A DNA stretch of 64,000 bases from a bacterium (GCA_026417415.1 JAOADG010000008.1:558001-622000), one strand, 5' to 3'. Counted from the stretch's first letter, positions 8,660 through 18,888 are shown. Numbers and translations are program-made. The notes: a model not told the origin generated them from the sequence alone.

Positions 8660-10572
8660 TATTTGTAACTCCGTTGTGAAGGTTTTACATATTCAAAGAT
8701 TAATGGTTCTTTATGAAAATTGGGTTTTAAATTAGGACCATTATATTCCCACACAGAAACATGACTGTAATTTTCATCGTCTCGTTTGGCTTCACCTTCT
8801 TCTGTTTGCGATTCTTCACGAAAATGTCCACCACAAGATTCTCGACGTTCTAAAGCATCCAATGTTAGTAATTCTGCAAAATCAAGAAAATCAGCAACTC
8901 GTTTGGCTTTTTCTAAAGTTTGGTTGAAATCATTGCTAACCCCAGTAACTTTTACATTTTTCCAAAATTCATCGCGAATTTCAGGAATTTTTTCAAGTGC
9001 GTATTTTAGCCCTTTTTCGTTTCTTGACATTCCAACATAATCCCACATAATTTGACCAAGTTGACGATGAAAATCATCTACTGTACGATTTCCTTGAATA
9101 GACATTAATCGCTGGATAGTTTGTTCAATTTCTTTTTCAGCATCACTAAATGCAAGATGAGTTTCATCAATTTTTGAAAACGTGTTGGATGCAAAGTAGT
9201 GACCAATAGTGTAGGGGATAATAAAATAGCCGTCCGCGAGACCTTGCATGAGTGCGCTCGCACCCAAACGATTGGCGCCGTGATCACTAAAATTGGCTTC
9301 ACCTAAAACAAATAAACCGGGCAAAGTGCTCATTAAATTATAGTCCACCCAAATACCACCCATTGTATAATGGATGGCTGGATAGATCATCATGGGTTCT
9401 TCATAAGGATTAACACCAGTAATTTTTTCATACATATCAAATAGATTGCCATATCTCTCTTCAATCACTTTTTTCCCTAACCGTTTGATTGCATCACTAA
9501 AATCTAAATACACTGCAAGCTTCGTAGTACCTACCCCTAATCCTTTATCACAGACCTCTTTTGCATTTCTTGAAGCAACATCACGTGGAACTAAGTTGCC
9601 AAAACTTGGATACTTTTCTTCTAAAAAATAATATCGTTCATCTTCTGGGATTTCGCTCGGTTTACGTGTATCTCCTTGTTTACGCGGAACCCAGACTCTT
9701 CCATCGTTTCGTAAACTTTCACTCATCAGTGTTAATTTAGATTGGTAATCGCCATGAACAGGAATACATGTCGGATGAATTTGTGTGAAACAAGGATTGG
9801 CAAAAGCAGCACCGCGTTTGTATGCTGCCCAAGCAGCAGACACATTGCAATTCATTGCATTAGTAGAAAGGAAATAAGCGTTACCATACCCGCCTGTGCA
9901 AAGTAAAACAGCATGTGCTGAATACGATTCGAATTTTCCATTGATTAGATTTCGTACCACAATTCCGCGTGCTTTCCCATCAATAACCACAATATCCACA
10001 AGTTCTCTTCTGGTAAACAAACTAACCGATCCATTTGCTATTTCTTTCATCATAGCACTATAAGCACCAAGCAATAATTGTTGTCCAGTTTGACCACGTG
10101 CATAAAAAGTTCTCGATACTTGTGCACCTCCAAAACTTCGATTTTCTAACAGACCACCATATTCTCTAGCAAAAGGAACACCCTGAGCAACGCACTGATC
10201 AATAATATGATTGCTTATTTCTGCAAGTCGGTAAACGTTTGCTTCTCGAGCACGATAATCACCACCTTTAACAGTGTCATAAAACAATCTCCAAATTGAA
10301 TCTCCATCATTGGGGTAGTTTTTTGCAGCATTAATTCCTCCTTGAGCAGCAATGCTATGTGCTCTTCGTGGTGTGTCGTGTAAAGTAAATACTTTGACTT
10401 GATACCCAAGTTCTGATAATGATGCTGCCGCAGATGAACCTGCTAAACCAGTACCAACAACGATGATTTGATATTTTCGTTTGTTGGCTGGATTGACTAA
10501 TTTCATTTCAAAACGATGGTTAGACCATTTGGTGGTGATATGACCCGAAGGAACTTTTGAATCAAGGTTCAT
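8659..10572 (-). CDS. sdhA: Succinate dehydrogenase/fumarate reductase flavoprotein subunit
   Basis: The catalytic subunit, which interconverts succinate and fumarate. It has 637 residues, the long form found with b558-type anchors. The FAD Rossmann motif is [12 protein letters not shown] (38-49). The covalent FAD histidine is H72 in [13 protein letters not shown]. The substrate-binding loop includes HPTCIP and the catalytic-arginine region [13 protein letters not shown] second FAD contact is [24 protein letters not shown] (read in two parts). The C-terminal SdhA helical domain and [13 protein letters not shown] are present. An AAGGA Shine-Dalgarno lies just before ATG 10572. It is flanked by sdhC (9 bases) and sdhB (overlap) as one operon. 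Confidence 0.96.
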   Translation of the reverse strand: MNLDSKVPSGHITTKWSNHRFEMKLVNPANKRKYQIIVVGTGLAGSSAAASLSELGYQVKVFTLHDTPRRAHSIAAQGGINAAKNYPNDGDSIWRLFYDTVKGGDYRAREANVYRLAEISNHIIDQCVAQGVPFAREYGGLLENRSFGGAQVSRTFYARGQTGQQLLLGAYSAMMKEIANGSVSLFTRRELVDIVVIDGKARGIVVRNLINGKFESYSAHAVLLCTGGYGNAYFLSTNAMNCNVSAAWAAYKRGAAFANPCFTQIHPTCIPVHGDYQSKLTLMSESLRNDGRVWVPRKQGDTRKPSEIPEDERYYFLEEKYPSFGNLVPRDVASRNAKEVCDKGLGVGTTKLAVYLDFSDAIKRLGKKVIEERYGNLFDMYEKITGVNPYEEPMMIYPAIHYTMGGIWVDYNLMSTLPGLFVLGEANFSDHGANRLGASALMQGLADGYFIIPYTIGHYFASNTFSKIDETHLAFSDAEKEIEQTIQRLMSIQGNRTVDDFHRQLGQIMWDYVGMSRNEKGLKYALEKIPEIRDEFWKNVKVTGVSNDFNQTLEKAKRVADFLDFAELLTLDALERRESCGGHFREESQTEEGEAKRDDENYSHVSVWEYNGPNLKPNFHKEPLIFEYVKPSQRSYK

Positions 10573-10581
10573 ATTGAATCC

Positions 10582-11238
10582 TTATTTCGCTAATGTTACT
10601 GCGATAAATGGAATTGTCGCAAAACCAATTGCAAACAGGACACCTAAAACTTTGGCAAGTTTTTGTAACATTTTTGTATATTGAGTGTGAGTAACACCAA
10701 TGGATTGAAATAAACTCCAAAACCCGTGGCTAATGTGCACTCCTAATACAATTACAGCAAAAATATAAAAAGAAAGTCGTGCAAAGTTTTTAAAAGAGTC
10801 GGATACATGCATGGCAAGCTGCCAGCCATCCCAACCTGACATATATTTGGTAATTGTGTAATCAAGCAAATGGATAATAAGAAATAGAAGTAAGATAAAT
10901 CCTGTATAAGGCATTGTTTTACTAGCGAAAGTTTGACCACCACGGCTGTTTGAAACTGAATATTTTACATTTCTTGCTTTCCAATTTGAGAGCGTTAAAA
11001 TGATTCCTAAAAAGATATGAGAAAGAAAAATTAATGCTAAAATGAGTTCAGCGAAATAAATCAATGGTCCTGTGCCAGCAAGAAAATCTACGAATGCAGC
11101 AAATGTTTCATGACCAAAAATTAATGTAGAATTACCACTTAAATGAAATACTAAAAAACCAAGCAACAAAAGCCCAGAAATGGCCATGTAAAACTTTTTA
11201 CCCACTGAGGTTTTGAAAATTTCTATTAGTAAACTCAT
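10582..11238 (-). CDS. sdhC: Succinate dehydrogenase cytochrome b558 subunit
   Basis: The di-heme membrane anchor of the B-type complex, carrying electrons to quinone. It has about 218 residues and five hydrophobic helices. Histidines suited to heme binding sit in FLVFHLSGN (H32), LIFLSHIFLG, LFLIIHLLDY and IVLGVHISHGFW. I chose ATG 11238 (MSLLIEIF) because GGGAG lies 5 bases upstream; the ATG at 11250 would place that ribosome binding site inside the gene. It begins the sdhCAB operon, 50 bases after the HIT gene. The family is the TIGR02046-like b558 subunit common in Bacteroidota and related groups. Confidence 0.9.
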   Translation of the reverse strand: MSLLIEIFKTSVGKKFYMAISGLLLLGFLVFHLSGNSTLIFGHETFAAFVDFLAGTGPLIYFAELILALIFLSHIFLGIILTLSNWKARNVKYSVSNSRGGQTFASKTMPYTGFILLLFLIIHLLDYTITKYMSGWDGWQLAMHVSDSFKNFARLSFYIFAVIVLGVHISHGFWSLFQSIGVTHTQYTKMLQKLAKVLGVLFAIGFATIPFIAVTLAK

Positions 11239-11288
11239 TTTAACTCCCATAACCTGTTACTAGAGGAATGAGTGTTTTTGTAAATAAT

Positions 11289-11795
11289 TCAAAAGAACAT
11301 TGATGACGTTCTTTTTTGAAGAAGTTTTACTAATTCCTCATAGGTGGTTTCTATGGATTCGCTAATGATTCTTGTGTCGGTCAAAATGGGCATAAAATTG
11401 GTATCCCCTAACCAACGTGGAACAATGTGTTGGTGTAAATGTTCAGTGATGCCTGCACCTGCTACCATTCCTAAATTCATTCCGATGTTGAACCCTTGAG
11501 GATGGCAAAATTCTGTTAAAATTTGGCAACTTAAACGGATAAAATGGTTAATTTCAAGTAGTTCATCGTTTGTAATCTTTGATAAATCTGCAGTATGTTG
11601 AAATGGGACAACCATTAAATGTCCATTTGTATAAGGGAATTTGTTCATCATAACAAAACTAAACTTCCCTCTGGCCAAAATGAGATTCACCTTGTCGCTT
11701 TTCTCGTTTTGAATTTTGCAAAACAAGCATGGAGCATTTTCTTCATGTGCAGAACGAATGTAGGCCATTCGCCAAGGTGCCCATAACTGTTTCAC
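11289..11795 (-). CDS. HIT-family nucleotide hydrolase/phosphorylase
   Basis: A 168-residue histidine-triad protein. The triad is HLHQHIVPRW near residues 115-124, preceded by NIGMNLGMVAGAG, as in the Ap4A-phosphorylase-like branch. An N-terminal CLFC pair suggests a structural zinc site with downstream ligands. It probably cleaves diadenosine polyphosphates or AMP conjugates. The start is GTG 11795, with GAGGA about 8 bases upstream; the first residues MKQLWAPWRMAYI match this family closely (W-APWR). It lies between the EF-G2 gene and sdhC, with short gaps on both sides. Confidence 0.9.
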   Translation of the reverse strand: MKQLWAPWRMAYIRSAHEENAPCLFCKIQNEKSDKVNLILARGKFSFVMMNKFPYTNGHLMVVPFQHTADLSKITNDELLEINHFIRLSCQILTEFCHPQGFNIGMNLGMVAGAGITEHLHQHIVPRWLGDTNFMPILTDTRIISESIETTYEELVKLLQKRTSSMFF

Positions 11796-11827
11796 TGATT
11801 ATCCTCGATGTGATACAATTTTATAAT

Positions 11828-13915
11828 TTATTCTTCTTCTACTACTTGTCCAGAACGTTTGGCTTGATATTGTTCTTCAAGTTTCTTTTGAATTTCTGGT
11901 GGTACTTCTTCATAATGTGAAAACTTTACACGGAAAAAACCGCGACCGCCAGTCATAGAGCGTAAAACCATAGAATATTTCATGATCTCTGCTTGTGGTA
12001 TTTTGGCACGTATTTGTTGATAATGTCCAATTGAATCCATACCGATAATTTTACCTCGTCGTGAAGAAAGATCACCCATAACGTCGCCCATATAGGCCTC
12101 TGGAACTTTTACTTCCAAGTCGAATATAGGTTCTAAAACGACAGGTTTTGCTTTAAGTGCAGCCTCGCGGAATCCTTTGCTACCAGCCAATTTGAACGCA
12201 GTTTCGGAAGAATCTACTGGATGCTCTTTTCCATCAAATAGCGTAGCTTTAACACCAATAACAGGATAACCAGCAATTACCCCTTTTTTCATTGCTTCCG
12301 CGATACCTTTTTCTACTGCAGGAATAAACTTTCCTCCCACGACACCGCCGACGATTGCATCCACGAATTCTAATGGTTCACCTTCGCGATCTTTAGGTTC
12401 AATTCGTATCACAGCGATTGCAAATTGGCCTCGTCCACCCGTTTGTTTTTTATGTTTTCCTTCTGCTTCTGCTGTAGTTCTAATAGCTTCACGATATGGT
12501 ATTTTGGGTTCATTTGTTTCTAATTCTATACCAACTTTTTCTTTTAAGGTCGCAAGACAAACTGCCAAATGAATATCTCCTTGACCACTAATTATCGTTT
12601 GTCCCAATTCAGTGTCTTGATGATAGAGAAAAGTCGGGTCTTCAAAATGAACTTGTGATAATCCACTAGAAAGTTTGTCTTCATCACCTTTAGTTTTGCA
12701 TTCAATTGCTAAGTGATAAACAGGCGGTGGAAACTCAATTCTCTTTAACTGGACCAAATCGTTCGGGTCACATAAAGTGTCACCAGTAATAGTTTCTTTT
12801 AGTTTAATAGTTCCAGCCAATTCACCGACCGAAACAGAATCTACCAATTTGCGATTTTTACCATTGAGTAAAAATAAAGAATTGATTTTTTCAACTTTTC
12901 CAGTACGGGCATTAACCAGTTCATCACCTGTTTTAACAGTTCCAGCCCATACACGAAATACTGAAATATCTCCTACATGCGTTTCATTCATGGATTTAAA
13001 TACTTGTAGTAGTGCAGGTGCGTTTAGTTCTTGTTTTCGTTCTACACCACTTTCACTCAATACTGGACCTGTTTCAATTGGAGAGGGACAAAATTCAATC
13101 AATAAATCCAGTAAATCATCAATACCCACTGTTCGTTTGGCAGAACCACATAATATCGGGTGTACTTTTCCTTTTAGGATACCCAAGCGAATTCCTTTAT
13201 CCAATTCTTCGTCCGTGAGCTCACCTGATTCAAAATACTTTTCAATGAGTTCATCATCAGCTTCAGCAGCATATTCTATTAATTCTTTTCTTAAAGTTTC
13301 TACTTTTTCTTGATATTCTGCGGGAATATCTTTAATGGTAGCTTTTCCACTGGTATCATTCCATACCAACAATTTCTTTTGAACTATATCAATGATTTGA
13401 TGAAAAGTTTCCTTACCTACACCAATAGGATACTGCAATGCAACACACCCATTTCCATAACTTTCACGAATTTGATGATAAACCTTATCAAAATCAGCAT
13501 TTTCGCGATCTAAACAATTCACGAAAAAACAAAATCCAATTCCTCGTTCTTTCGCAGCTTCAACTGCGTGATCCGTACCTACTTCCACACCACCGACACC
13601 ATGTACCACCGTTAAGACCACATCTGCAGCACGCATTGCACACCTTACTTCGCCAATAAAATCGGCAAAGCCGGGTGTATCCAAAAGATTAATCCGATGT
13701 TTATGCCATTCAGTTGTTAGTAGTGTAGTTTGGATGGATATTTTGCGTTCAATTTCTTCTTTGTGAAAGTCAGATTGAGTGTTACCATCGTCCACCGAAC
13801 CTTGACGATTAATAGCACCCGAAGTAAAAAGGATGGATTCAACTAATGTAGTTTTACCTGAACCACTGTGGCCAGCAAGAACGATATTCCGAATATGATC
13901 TGCAGAAAAAGACAA
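11828..13915 (-). CDS. EF-G2-type translation-factor GTPase with altered G4 motif
   Basis: A 695-residue, five-domain EF-G-like GTPase of the EF-G2 subfamily, not the main translocase. The P-loop is GHSGSGKT (15-22) instead of AHIDAGKT. The G3 box is DTPGFADF (79-86), with Phe where EF-G has its catalytic His. The G4 box reads NCLD (133-136) instead of NKxD, an unusual Lys to Cys change at the guanine-recognition site. Domains III-V are recognisable (GQGDIHLAVCLATL, KKQTGGRGQFA, PEAYMGDVMGDLSSRRG). Translation starts at TTG 13915, with AGGAGG five bases upstream. A canonical fusA must lie elsewhere. The function of this subfamily is poorly settled; a ribosome role under special conditions is inference. 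Confidence 0.88.
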   Translation of the reverse strand: MSFSADHIRNIVLAGHSGSGKTTLVESILFTSGAINRQGSVDDGNTQSDFHKEEIERKISIQTTLLTTEWHKHRINLLDTPGFADFIGEVRCAMRAADVVLTVVHGVGGVEVGTDHAVEAAKERGIGFCFFVNCLDRENADFDKVYHQIRESYGNGCVALQYPIGVGKETFHQIIDIVQKKLLVWNDTSGKATIKDIPAEYQEKVETLRKELIEYAAEADDELIEKYFESGELTDEELDKGIRLGILKGKVHPILCGSAKRTVGIDDLLDLLIEFCPSPIETGPVLSESGVERKQELNAPALLQVFKSMNETHVGDISVFRVWAGTVKTGDELVNARTGKVEKINSLFLLNGKNRKLVDSVSVGELAGTIKLKETITGDTLCDPNDLVQLKRIEFPPPVYHLAIECKTKGDEDKLSSGLSQVHFEDPTFLYHQDTELGQTIISGQGDIHLAVCLATLKEKVGIELETNEPKIPYREAIRTTAEAEGKHKKQTGGRGQFAIAVIRIEPKDREGEPLEFVDAIVGGVVGGKFIPAVEKGIAEAMKKGVIAGYPVIGVKATLFDGKEHPVDSSETAFKLAGSKGFREAALKAKPVVLEPIFDLEVKVPEAYMGDVMGDLSSRRGKIIGMDSIGHYQQIRAKIPQAEIMKYSMVLRSMTGGRGFFRVKFSHYEEVPPEIQKKLEEQYQAKRSGQVVEEE

Positions 13916-14158
13916 GTTGCCTCCTATTATTGAAAGGAATACATTGAAAATATAGGGAACCTACTTCCGATAGAATGTAATGTTCCAATGAAAAGAATTT
14001 TCGAATTGAAAGAAAATTTAATGAAGAAATTACTTTAGGAAATAAGGTTTCTAAAATCACAAACAATTCATCCTAAGCGTACCCAATATAAACAACTTCA
14101 GGGTTGTATAAAAACATCCTTGAAAAGACGTCTATTCAATATAAGAAAATAAATACTA
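13916..14158. other. Intergenic stretch between thrS and the EF-G2 gene
   Basis: This is the longest gap in the window, 243 bases. It holds the AGGAGG ribosome binding site of the EF-G2 gene at 13921-13926. It otherwise shows AT-rich sequence with only short, weak inverted repeats (CAAC/GTTG near 14090-14105). No tRNA fold, riboswitch core or conserved small reading frame was recognised. A promoter for the EF-G2 gene is expected here but no convincing -35/-10 pair stood out. Confidence 0.5.
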
Positions 14159-16075
14159 TTATTCACCTAAGGTATAAATATTTTTCCGCAGTTTAATTTC
14201 ATTGAAAAGTTGCAATTTGATTTCATTAAATGAAAAACTACCTAAATCTCCTTTTCCTAATTTTCTAATGGCAACTTTATTCGTTTCTGCTTCTCGACCA
14301 CCAACAACAAACAAATAGGGTACTTTTTTATTTTGATTATCTCGAATTCGGTAATTTAAAGATTCTTCACGTGCATCTAATTTTACACGAATACCCATCT
14401 TGAAAAGCTCTGAATAGATTGATTTAGCATAATCAATATGTTTTTCTGAAGATATGGGTATCACAACAACTTGTACAGGGGATAACCAAGTCGGAAAAGC
14501 CCCTCCATAATGTTCAATTAATATCCCAATAAACCTTTCTAAACTTCCCAAAATAGCACGATGGATCATAACAGGACGATGTTTTTGTCCATCTTTTCCT
14601 GTATATTCCATATCAAATCGTTCAGGCATGGAAAAATCCACTTGAATCGTTCCACATTGCCAAGTTCTTCGCAATGCATCTCGGATATGAAAATCTATTT
14701 TAGGACCATAGAATGCGCCTTCACCATGATTGACCTTGTATTTCACTCCTTTTTGGTTAAGAACATTCGCAAGTGCTAGTTCAGCTTTTTCCCACATTTC
14801 GTCAGACCCGATGGATTTCATAGGTCTAGTGGACAGTTCAATGTCATAATTTGTAAAACCAAGTCCATGATAGATTTCTTCTAATAATTTCATTACCCCA
14901 CTAACTTCTGTTTCCAACTGTTCAGGCGTACAGTAAATGTGTGCATCATCTTGGGTAAAACTTCTTACACGGAACAAACCCGATAGAACTCCAGATTTTT
15001 CATGGCGATGTACATGACCCAATTCAGCCATTCGTATAGGTAAATCGCGATAACTCCACATAGAAGAACGGTAAACCAAAGTTCCACCAGGACAATTCAT
15101 TGGTTTAACAGCAAAATCTTTGTCATCTATTTTTGTGAAGTACATATTCTCACGATAATGTTCCCAATGTCCGGATTGATGCCATAAAGTATCACTTAAA
15201 ATCATTGGTGTCTTAATTTCTTCATATCCAAATTCACGATGTTTTTCGCGCCAGAAATCAACTATTGCATTGTATAAAATGGTTCCATTGGGATGCCAAA
15301 AGGGAAATCCTAACCCTTCGATATGAAAAGAAAAAAGGTCAAGTTCTTTACCAAGGTTTCTATGATCACGTTTTTTGGCTTCTTCTACTATTTTTAAGTA
15401 GTCATCTAAATCTTCTTTTCGCCAAAATGCAGTTCCGTAAAGTCGTTGTAACATTTCACGTTTTTCATCACCGCGCCAATAAGCACCAGCCACACTTAGA
15501 ATTTTAAATGCAGGAACTAAACCCGTATTCGGTAAATGAGGTCCTCTACAAAGATCCACAAATTCGCCTTGTGAATAAAAACTAAATATCTCGCTGTCTA
15601 GAGTTTCTACTAATTCGTTTTTGTATTTTGCGCGTTGTTTTGAAAGAATTTCTAATGCCCCTTGTTTGTTTGTTTCGATTCGTTGGATAATTAACTTTTC
15701 TTGAATGATTTTTTGCATTTCTTGTTCAATTAGTGGAAAATCATCAGGTGAGAAAATGTGCTCTAAGTCGAAATCGTAATAGAAGCCATCCTGTATTACA
15801 GGACCTATTGCAAATTCAACATTTGGAAATAAACGATTCACTGCTTGTGCCATAATGTGAGCAGTTGTATGTCGTAAAATTTCTAAACCTTCCTCAGAGT
15901 TTGAATATACTAACTCAAATTCACCTTCTTCGCGAATAGGTGTTTGTAAATCGTAAAACGTATTTCCATTTCTAACACCTATTACATCCTTAATGTCTAA
16001 ATCAGAAAGAGCGTTTCTGACTGTTTCATTGATTGAAAATTGAATACGATTTCCATTTTTCAAAATAACAGGCAT
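14159..16075 (-). CDS. thrS: Threonyl-tRNA synthetase
   Basis: Charges tRNA-Thr; class II synthetase, 638 residues, full length. The N-terminal TGS domain (1-62) is followed by the editing domain with HTTAHIMAQAV (HxxxH zinc/editing histidines) and VDLCRGPHLPNTG. The catalytic core has motif 2 (FRVRSFTQDDAHIYC), the zinc ligands around MNCPGG and HR, and motif 3 (VMIHRAILGSLERF). The anticodon-binding domain ends the protein. The start ATG 16075 has AAGAGGA upstream. It is preceded by the terminator of the protease gene, so it probably has its own promoter in the short 16076-16106 gap or relies on read-through. Confidence 0.97.
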   Translation of the reverse strand: MPVILKNGNRIQFSINETVRNALSDLDIKDVIGVRNGNTFYDLQTPIREEGEFELVYSNSEEGLEILRHTTAHIMAQAVNRLFPNVEFAIGPVIQDGFYYDFDLEHIFSPDDFPLIEQEMQKIIQEKLIIQRIETNKQGALEILSKQRAKYKNELVETLDSEIFSFYSQGEFVDLCRGPHLPNTGLVPAFKILSVAGAYWRGDEKREMLQRLYGTAFWRKEDLDDYLKIVEEAKKRDHRNLGKELDLFSFHIEGLGFPFWHPNGTILYNAIVDFWREKHREFGYEEIKTPMILSDTLWHQSGHWEHYRENMYFTKIDDKDFAVKPMNCPGGTLVYRSSMWSYRDLPIRMAELGHVHRHEKSGVLSGLFRVRSFTQDDAHIYCTPEQLETEVSGVMKLLEEIYHGLGFTNYDIELSTRPMKSIGSDEMWEKAELALANVLNQKGVKYKVNHGEGAFYGPKIDFHIRDALRRTWQCGTIQVDFSMPERFDMEYTGKDGQKHRPVMIHRAILGSLERFIGILIEHYGGAFPTWLSPVQVVVIPISSEKHIDYAKSIYSELFKMGIRVKLDAREESLNYRIRDNQNKKVPYLFVVGGREAETNKVAIRKLGKGDLGSFSFNEIKLQLFNEIKLRKNIYTLGE

Positions 16076-16106
16076 AAATTCCTCTTGAGTATAAATTGGT
16101 TACACG

Positions 16107-16132
16107 AAAAAGGGCTACCTATACGGTAGCCC
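16107..16132 (-). terminator. Intrinsic terminator after the S8 protease gene
   Basis: GGGCTACC (16112-16119) pairs perfectly with GGTAGCCC (16125-16132) around a 5-base loop. On the minus strand it is followed by five T (16111-16107). It begins 21 bases after the protease stop codon and stands just upstream of thrS. Confidence 0.85.
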
Positions 16133-16152
16133 TCGTTTCAATACAATAGAAG

Positions 16153-18765
16153 CTACCGTAAGTAAAGAGCTTTTCGTGTTGTTGTGAAACCACTTCTTGA
16201 AGTGATATGGAATAGATAAATTCCACTGCTGAAATTCGTCAAATTGACCTCAATTTTATATTCACCACTTGAAGAAATGTGATACGTATTAGAAGATACC
16301 AATCTTCCTGTAATGTCAAAAATGGATAAATGAATATCGTCTTTATTAGGTGTCTGTACTGTAAAACTTGCTGTAGAATTAAAGGGATTTGGGTATATGT
16401 CACTAACTAGACATGTGGTTGGGATAGTGATGTAGGGTTCTTTTGTTGATGAAGGAGCGCTGAAATAGTTTGAAATAGAAGTTAGCAGTTCCATTAAACC
16501 GACTGTTTGTGCAGTGCTTGAAATAGCTTCTAAGGCAACACTAAATAACACTAGTTTTCCATTTCCAATCTGTCTATAAACTCCACACGCTTCACTGGTA
16601 CTACCTAAAGTATATGCAACTCCAGTCCCAGGAGAAGGGGTCATTGTACTCTGAGAGAAACGACCATTGCCTGCACCTTGACTCCCCGTCAAATAAAGAC
16701 GCCCGACACCAAAAGGTGCATTTGTGACAGGTTCTATAGTCCATTGTAATGCAGAAGTTTGTAAAACCTCAGCTCCAACGATTTGAGACATAAAATTTTG
16801 TGCTTGTAAATCTTCTGGTAAATTTTGGGAAGAAATAAGGATTTTACCACCATTGTTTAGATAGTTTGTAATCATCATTTGATCGTATGCATCAATAGTG
16901 CTCGTTGCATTTCCAGTGTACCAAATAACCCATTGAAATTGTTCCATAAATCCCTGTGGTAAAGATCCTGTAGAGTACATATCAAAATATTCAAATGTAC
17001 GATTCATATTAGAAAGAGCATTACGATAGAAAGATTCAAAATTTGAACCTTCATCATCATCTACTAAAAGAACTTCGGGCCATCCAACGAAATAGGTGAA
17101 ATGAGTTTCGTAAGCATAATCGCCCGGCTGAGCAAAAATTTGTACCCGAAATGTCACATTTCTTTGCGGTGAATTTGCGGCAACAAATAATGAAAAGGGT
17201 GTATTTTCATTATTCCAACTAGAACCTGCATTCAAGGTTCCAACAATTCTTGTTGAAGGGTTTACTGTAACATTAGCATCTAAAGGTGTCACAGTAATCC
17301 AACAACTGTCAGCATCTGCATATCCAGCTTCAGCGTGGATATAAAGCGAGAGTAAACCATTTTCACCCGGCTCTAATCTACCATCCTCATCGCCTTGATC
17401 TTCAATTATGTAATTCGTAAGTGTAATGTTAGGTACATTTAACATTTCCATAGCTGCAAGTGCATTAATGCGTCCTGCACCTAATAAACCTACATAATTG
17501 GGATTGATTGCATCTATATTGTCTGCACTACTTAAAAGAACATGAACGACCTCTTGATTAGATGCAGATAAAATTCTTGATTTGATTAATGCAGCAAGCC
17601 CTGCTGCAAATGGGCAAGCCATGGAAGTACCTGACATATAGGTATAACTATTGGTAGGAACCGTTGACATGATATTAGATCCGGGAGCGCAAATATCTAC
17701 CCAAGTGCCATAATTGGAAAATGATGATTTTTGGTCATTTGAACTTGTTGAAGCCACTGCTACAACATTATTTAAAGCAGAGGGGTAGTGTAAAGTGGAT
17801 ACATTATCATTTCCAGCAGCTGCTAAAATCACGCAATTTCTTGCCCAAGCATAATTTATCACTTGTTGTTCATTTGGACCTGCAGAATTGCCACCCCAAG
17901 ATAAACTAATAACATCGGCAAGTTTATTTGCGGCAAACACAATTCCATCATAACCATCGGTAATATATTGTTGTGCACCTGCACGTACTGCCATAATCTT
18001 ACAGTTATAACCTAATGATGCGATTCCAGTAGCATTGTTGGTTTTTGCACTTGCGATACCCGCGCAATGTGTGCCATGTGATGAATTAGTCGGATTGGGA
18101 CTTGGATCACCATCATTATCTACAACATCTGCACCATGAAAATTATCTACGAACCCATCCATATCATCGTCAATGTTGTTTCGCTCATTGGTTTCAATAA
18201 CTCCGTTTCCATTTAGATCTTCACCAGGATTCACCCATAAATTAGGAGATAAATCAGGATGTGTTAATTGTACGCCTGTATCCACAATCGCAACGATAAC
18301 CGATGGATCCCCTGTTGAATAATCATGAGCTAAATTTGAATTTACACGGGTTAAACCCCATTGCTGATTAAATCGCGGATCATTATACTGTAAATCAATG
18401 GTATAAATGTACTTGGGTTGTGCAAAAAGGACTGACTTGCATTTTTCAAATTCGTATTGGACTTGTAAAACGTCTAAAGTAGAAGGAAAAGAAAATTCCC
18501 ACCAAGTTCTCAATTCTATTCCACCAGCTTCTTCAGGAGGTAAAGCAATCGGGTAGCATTGTTCAGCCTCTTGAATGTTCAAGGAATGGATTAAAAATTG
18601 GATTTCTTGATCTGTGGAAGTTAAGTTTTTAAGTGTGTACCATTCTTCTGGAAGTCCACGGAATTGAACCAGTATTTTGCCCGTATAAAAATCAGCGCCA
18701 AATAGTCCACTAGTTAAGAAAACAATAGACAATAACGAAAAGAAAATTCTCAGTCTGCAAGTCAT
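16153..18765 (-). CDS. Secreted subtilisin-like S8 protease with type IX-style C-terminal sorting domain
   Basis: A large extracellular serine protease (870 residues from ATG 18765). I chose this start because AGAGGTG lies just upstream; an in-frame TTG at 18786 would swallow that site. A signal peptide covers about residues 1-23. The catalytic triad is D162 (AIVDTG), H230 (SHGTHCAG) and S381 (SGTSMACP). An insertion rich in Asp and Asn after the Asp motif (DDDMDGFVDN, VVDNDGDPSP) looks like a calcium-binding loop typical of FCB-group subtilases. After a middle region of about 300 residues of unclear fold, the last 80 residues (from YPNPFN to RKALYLR) match the Por/T9SS type A sorting domain. 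Outer-membrane export by a type IX-like system is therefore inferred. Confidence 0.92.
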   Translation of the reverse strand: MTCRLRIFFSLLSIVFLTSGLFGADFYTGKILVQFRGLPEEWYTLKNLTSTDQEIQFLIHSLNIQEAEQCYPIALPPEEAGGIELRTWWEFSFPSTLDVLQVQYEFEKCKSVLFAQPKYIYTIDLQYNDPRFNQQWGLTRVNSNLAHDYSTGDPSVIVAIVDTGVQLTHPDLSPNLWVNPGEDLNGNGVIETNERNNIDDDMDGFVDNFHGADVVDNDGDPSPNPTNSSHGTHCAGIASAKTNNATGIASLGYNCKIMAVRAGAQQYITDGYDGIVFAANKLADVISLSWGGNSAGPNEQQVINYAWARNCVILAAAGNDNVSTLHYPSALNNVVAVASTSSNDQKSSFSNYGTWVDICAPGSNIMSTVPTNSYTYMSGTSMACPFAAGLAALIKSRILSASNQEVVHVLLSSADNIDAINPNYVGLLGAGRINALAAMEMLNVPNITLTNYIIEDQGDEDGRLEPGENGLLSLYIHAEAGYADADSCWITVTPLDANVTVNPSTRIVGTLNAGSSWNNENTPFSLFVAANSPQRNVTFRVQIFAQPGDYAYETHFTYFVGWPEVLLVDDDEGSNFESFYRNALSNMNRTFEYFDMYSTGSLPQGFMEQFQWVIWYTGNATSTIDAYDQMMITNYLNNGGKILISSQNLPEDLQAQNFMSQIVGAEVLQTSALQWTIEPVTNAPFGVGRLYLTGSQGAGNGRFSQSTMTPSPGTGVAYTLGSTSEACGVYRQIGNGKLVLFSVALEAISSTAQTVGLMELLTSISNYFSAPSSTKEPYITIPTTCLVSDIYPNPFNSTASFTVQTPNKDDIHLSIFDITGRLVSSNTYHISSSGEYKIEVNLTNFSSGIYLFHITSRSGFTTTRKALYLR

Positions 18766-18858
18766 TGATTCACCTCTTTTGTTCAATGCAAATTAACGTA
18801 ATTTAGTTTAAAAAAAAATATCTTCATCACTTCAGTAAGAAAATGTCAGTTCTGAAGT

Positions 18859-18888
18859 TTGGGAAGAATTGTGCAATAAGAGTATATT
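18859..18888 (+). promoter_or_regulatory. Possible sigma70-type promoter for yggS-ileS
   Basis: TTGGGA (18859-18864) and TATATT (18883-18888) are separated by 18 bases, and the ATG of yggS follows 21 bases later. The matches to TTGACA and TATAAT are moderate. The position in the divergent gap that starts the plus-strand run supports it. Confidence 0.4.

Noticed and set aside
12777-13313. Open frame of 178 codons on the plus strand inside the EF-G2 gene
   Set aside because: It lies fully antisense to well-conserved GTPase domains, is Ser-rich, has no family match and no ribosome binding site. It is a shadow of the real gene.
13916-14158. Possible tRNA or small RNA in the longest intergenic gap
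   Set aside because: No cloverleaf, T-loop GGTTCRA or conserved stem could be found on either strand.
18781-18840. Promoter for the S8 protease on the minus strand
   Set aside because: The region is AT-rich with a run of T, but no -35/-10 pair with acceptable spacing stood out.
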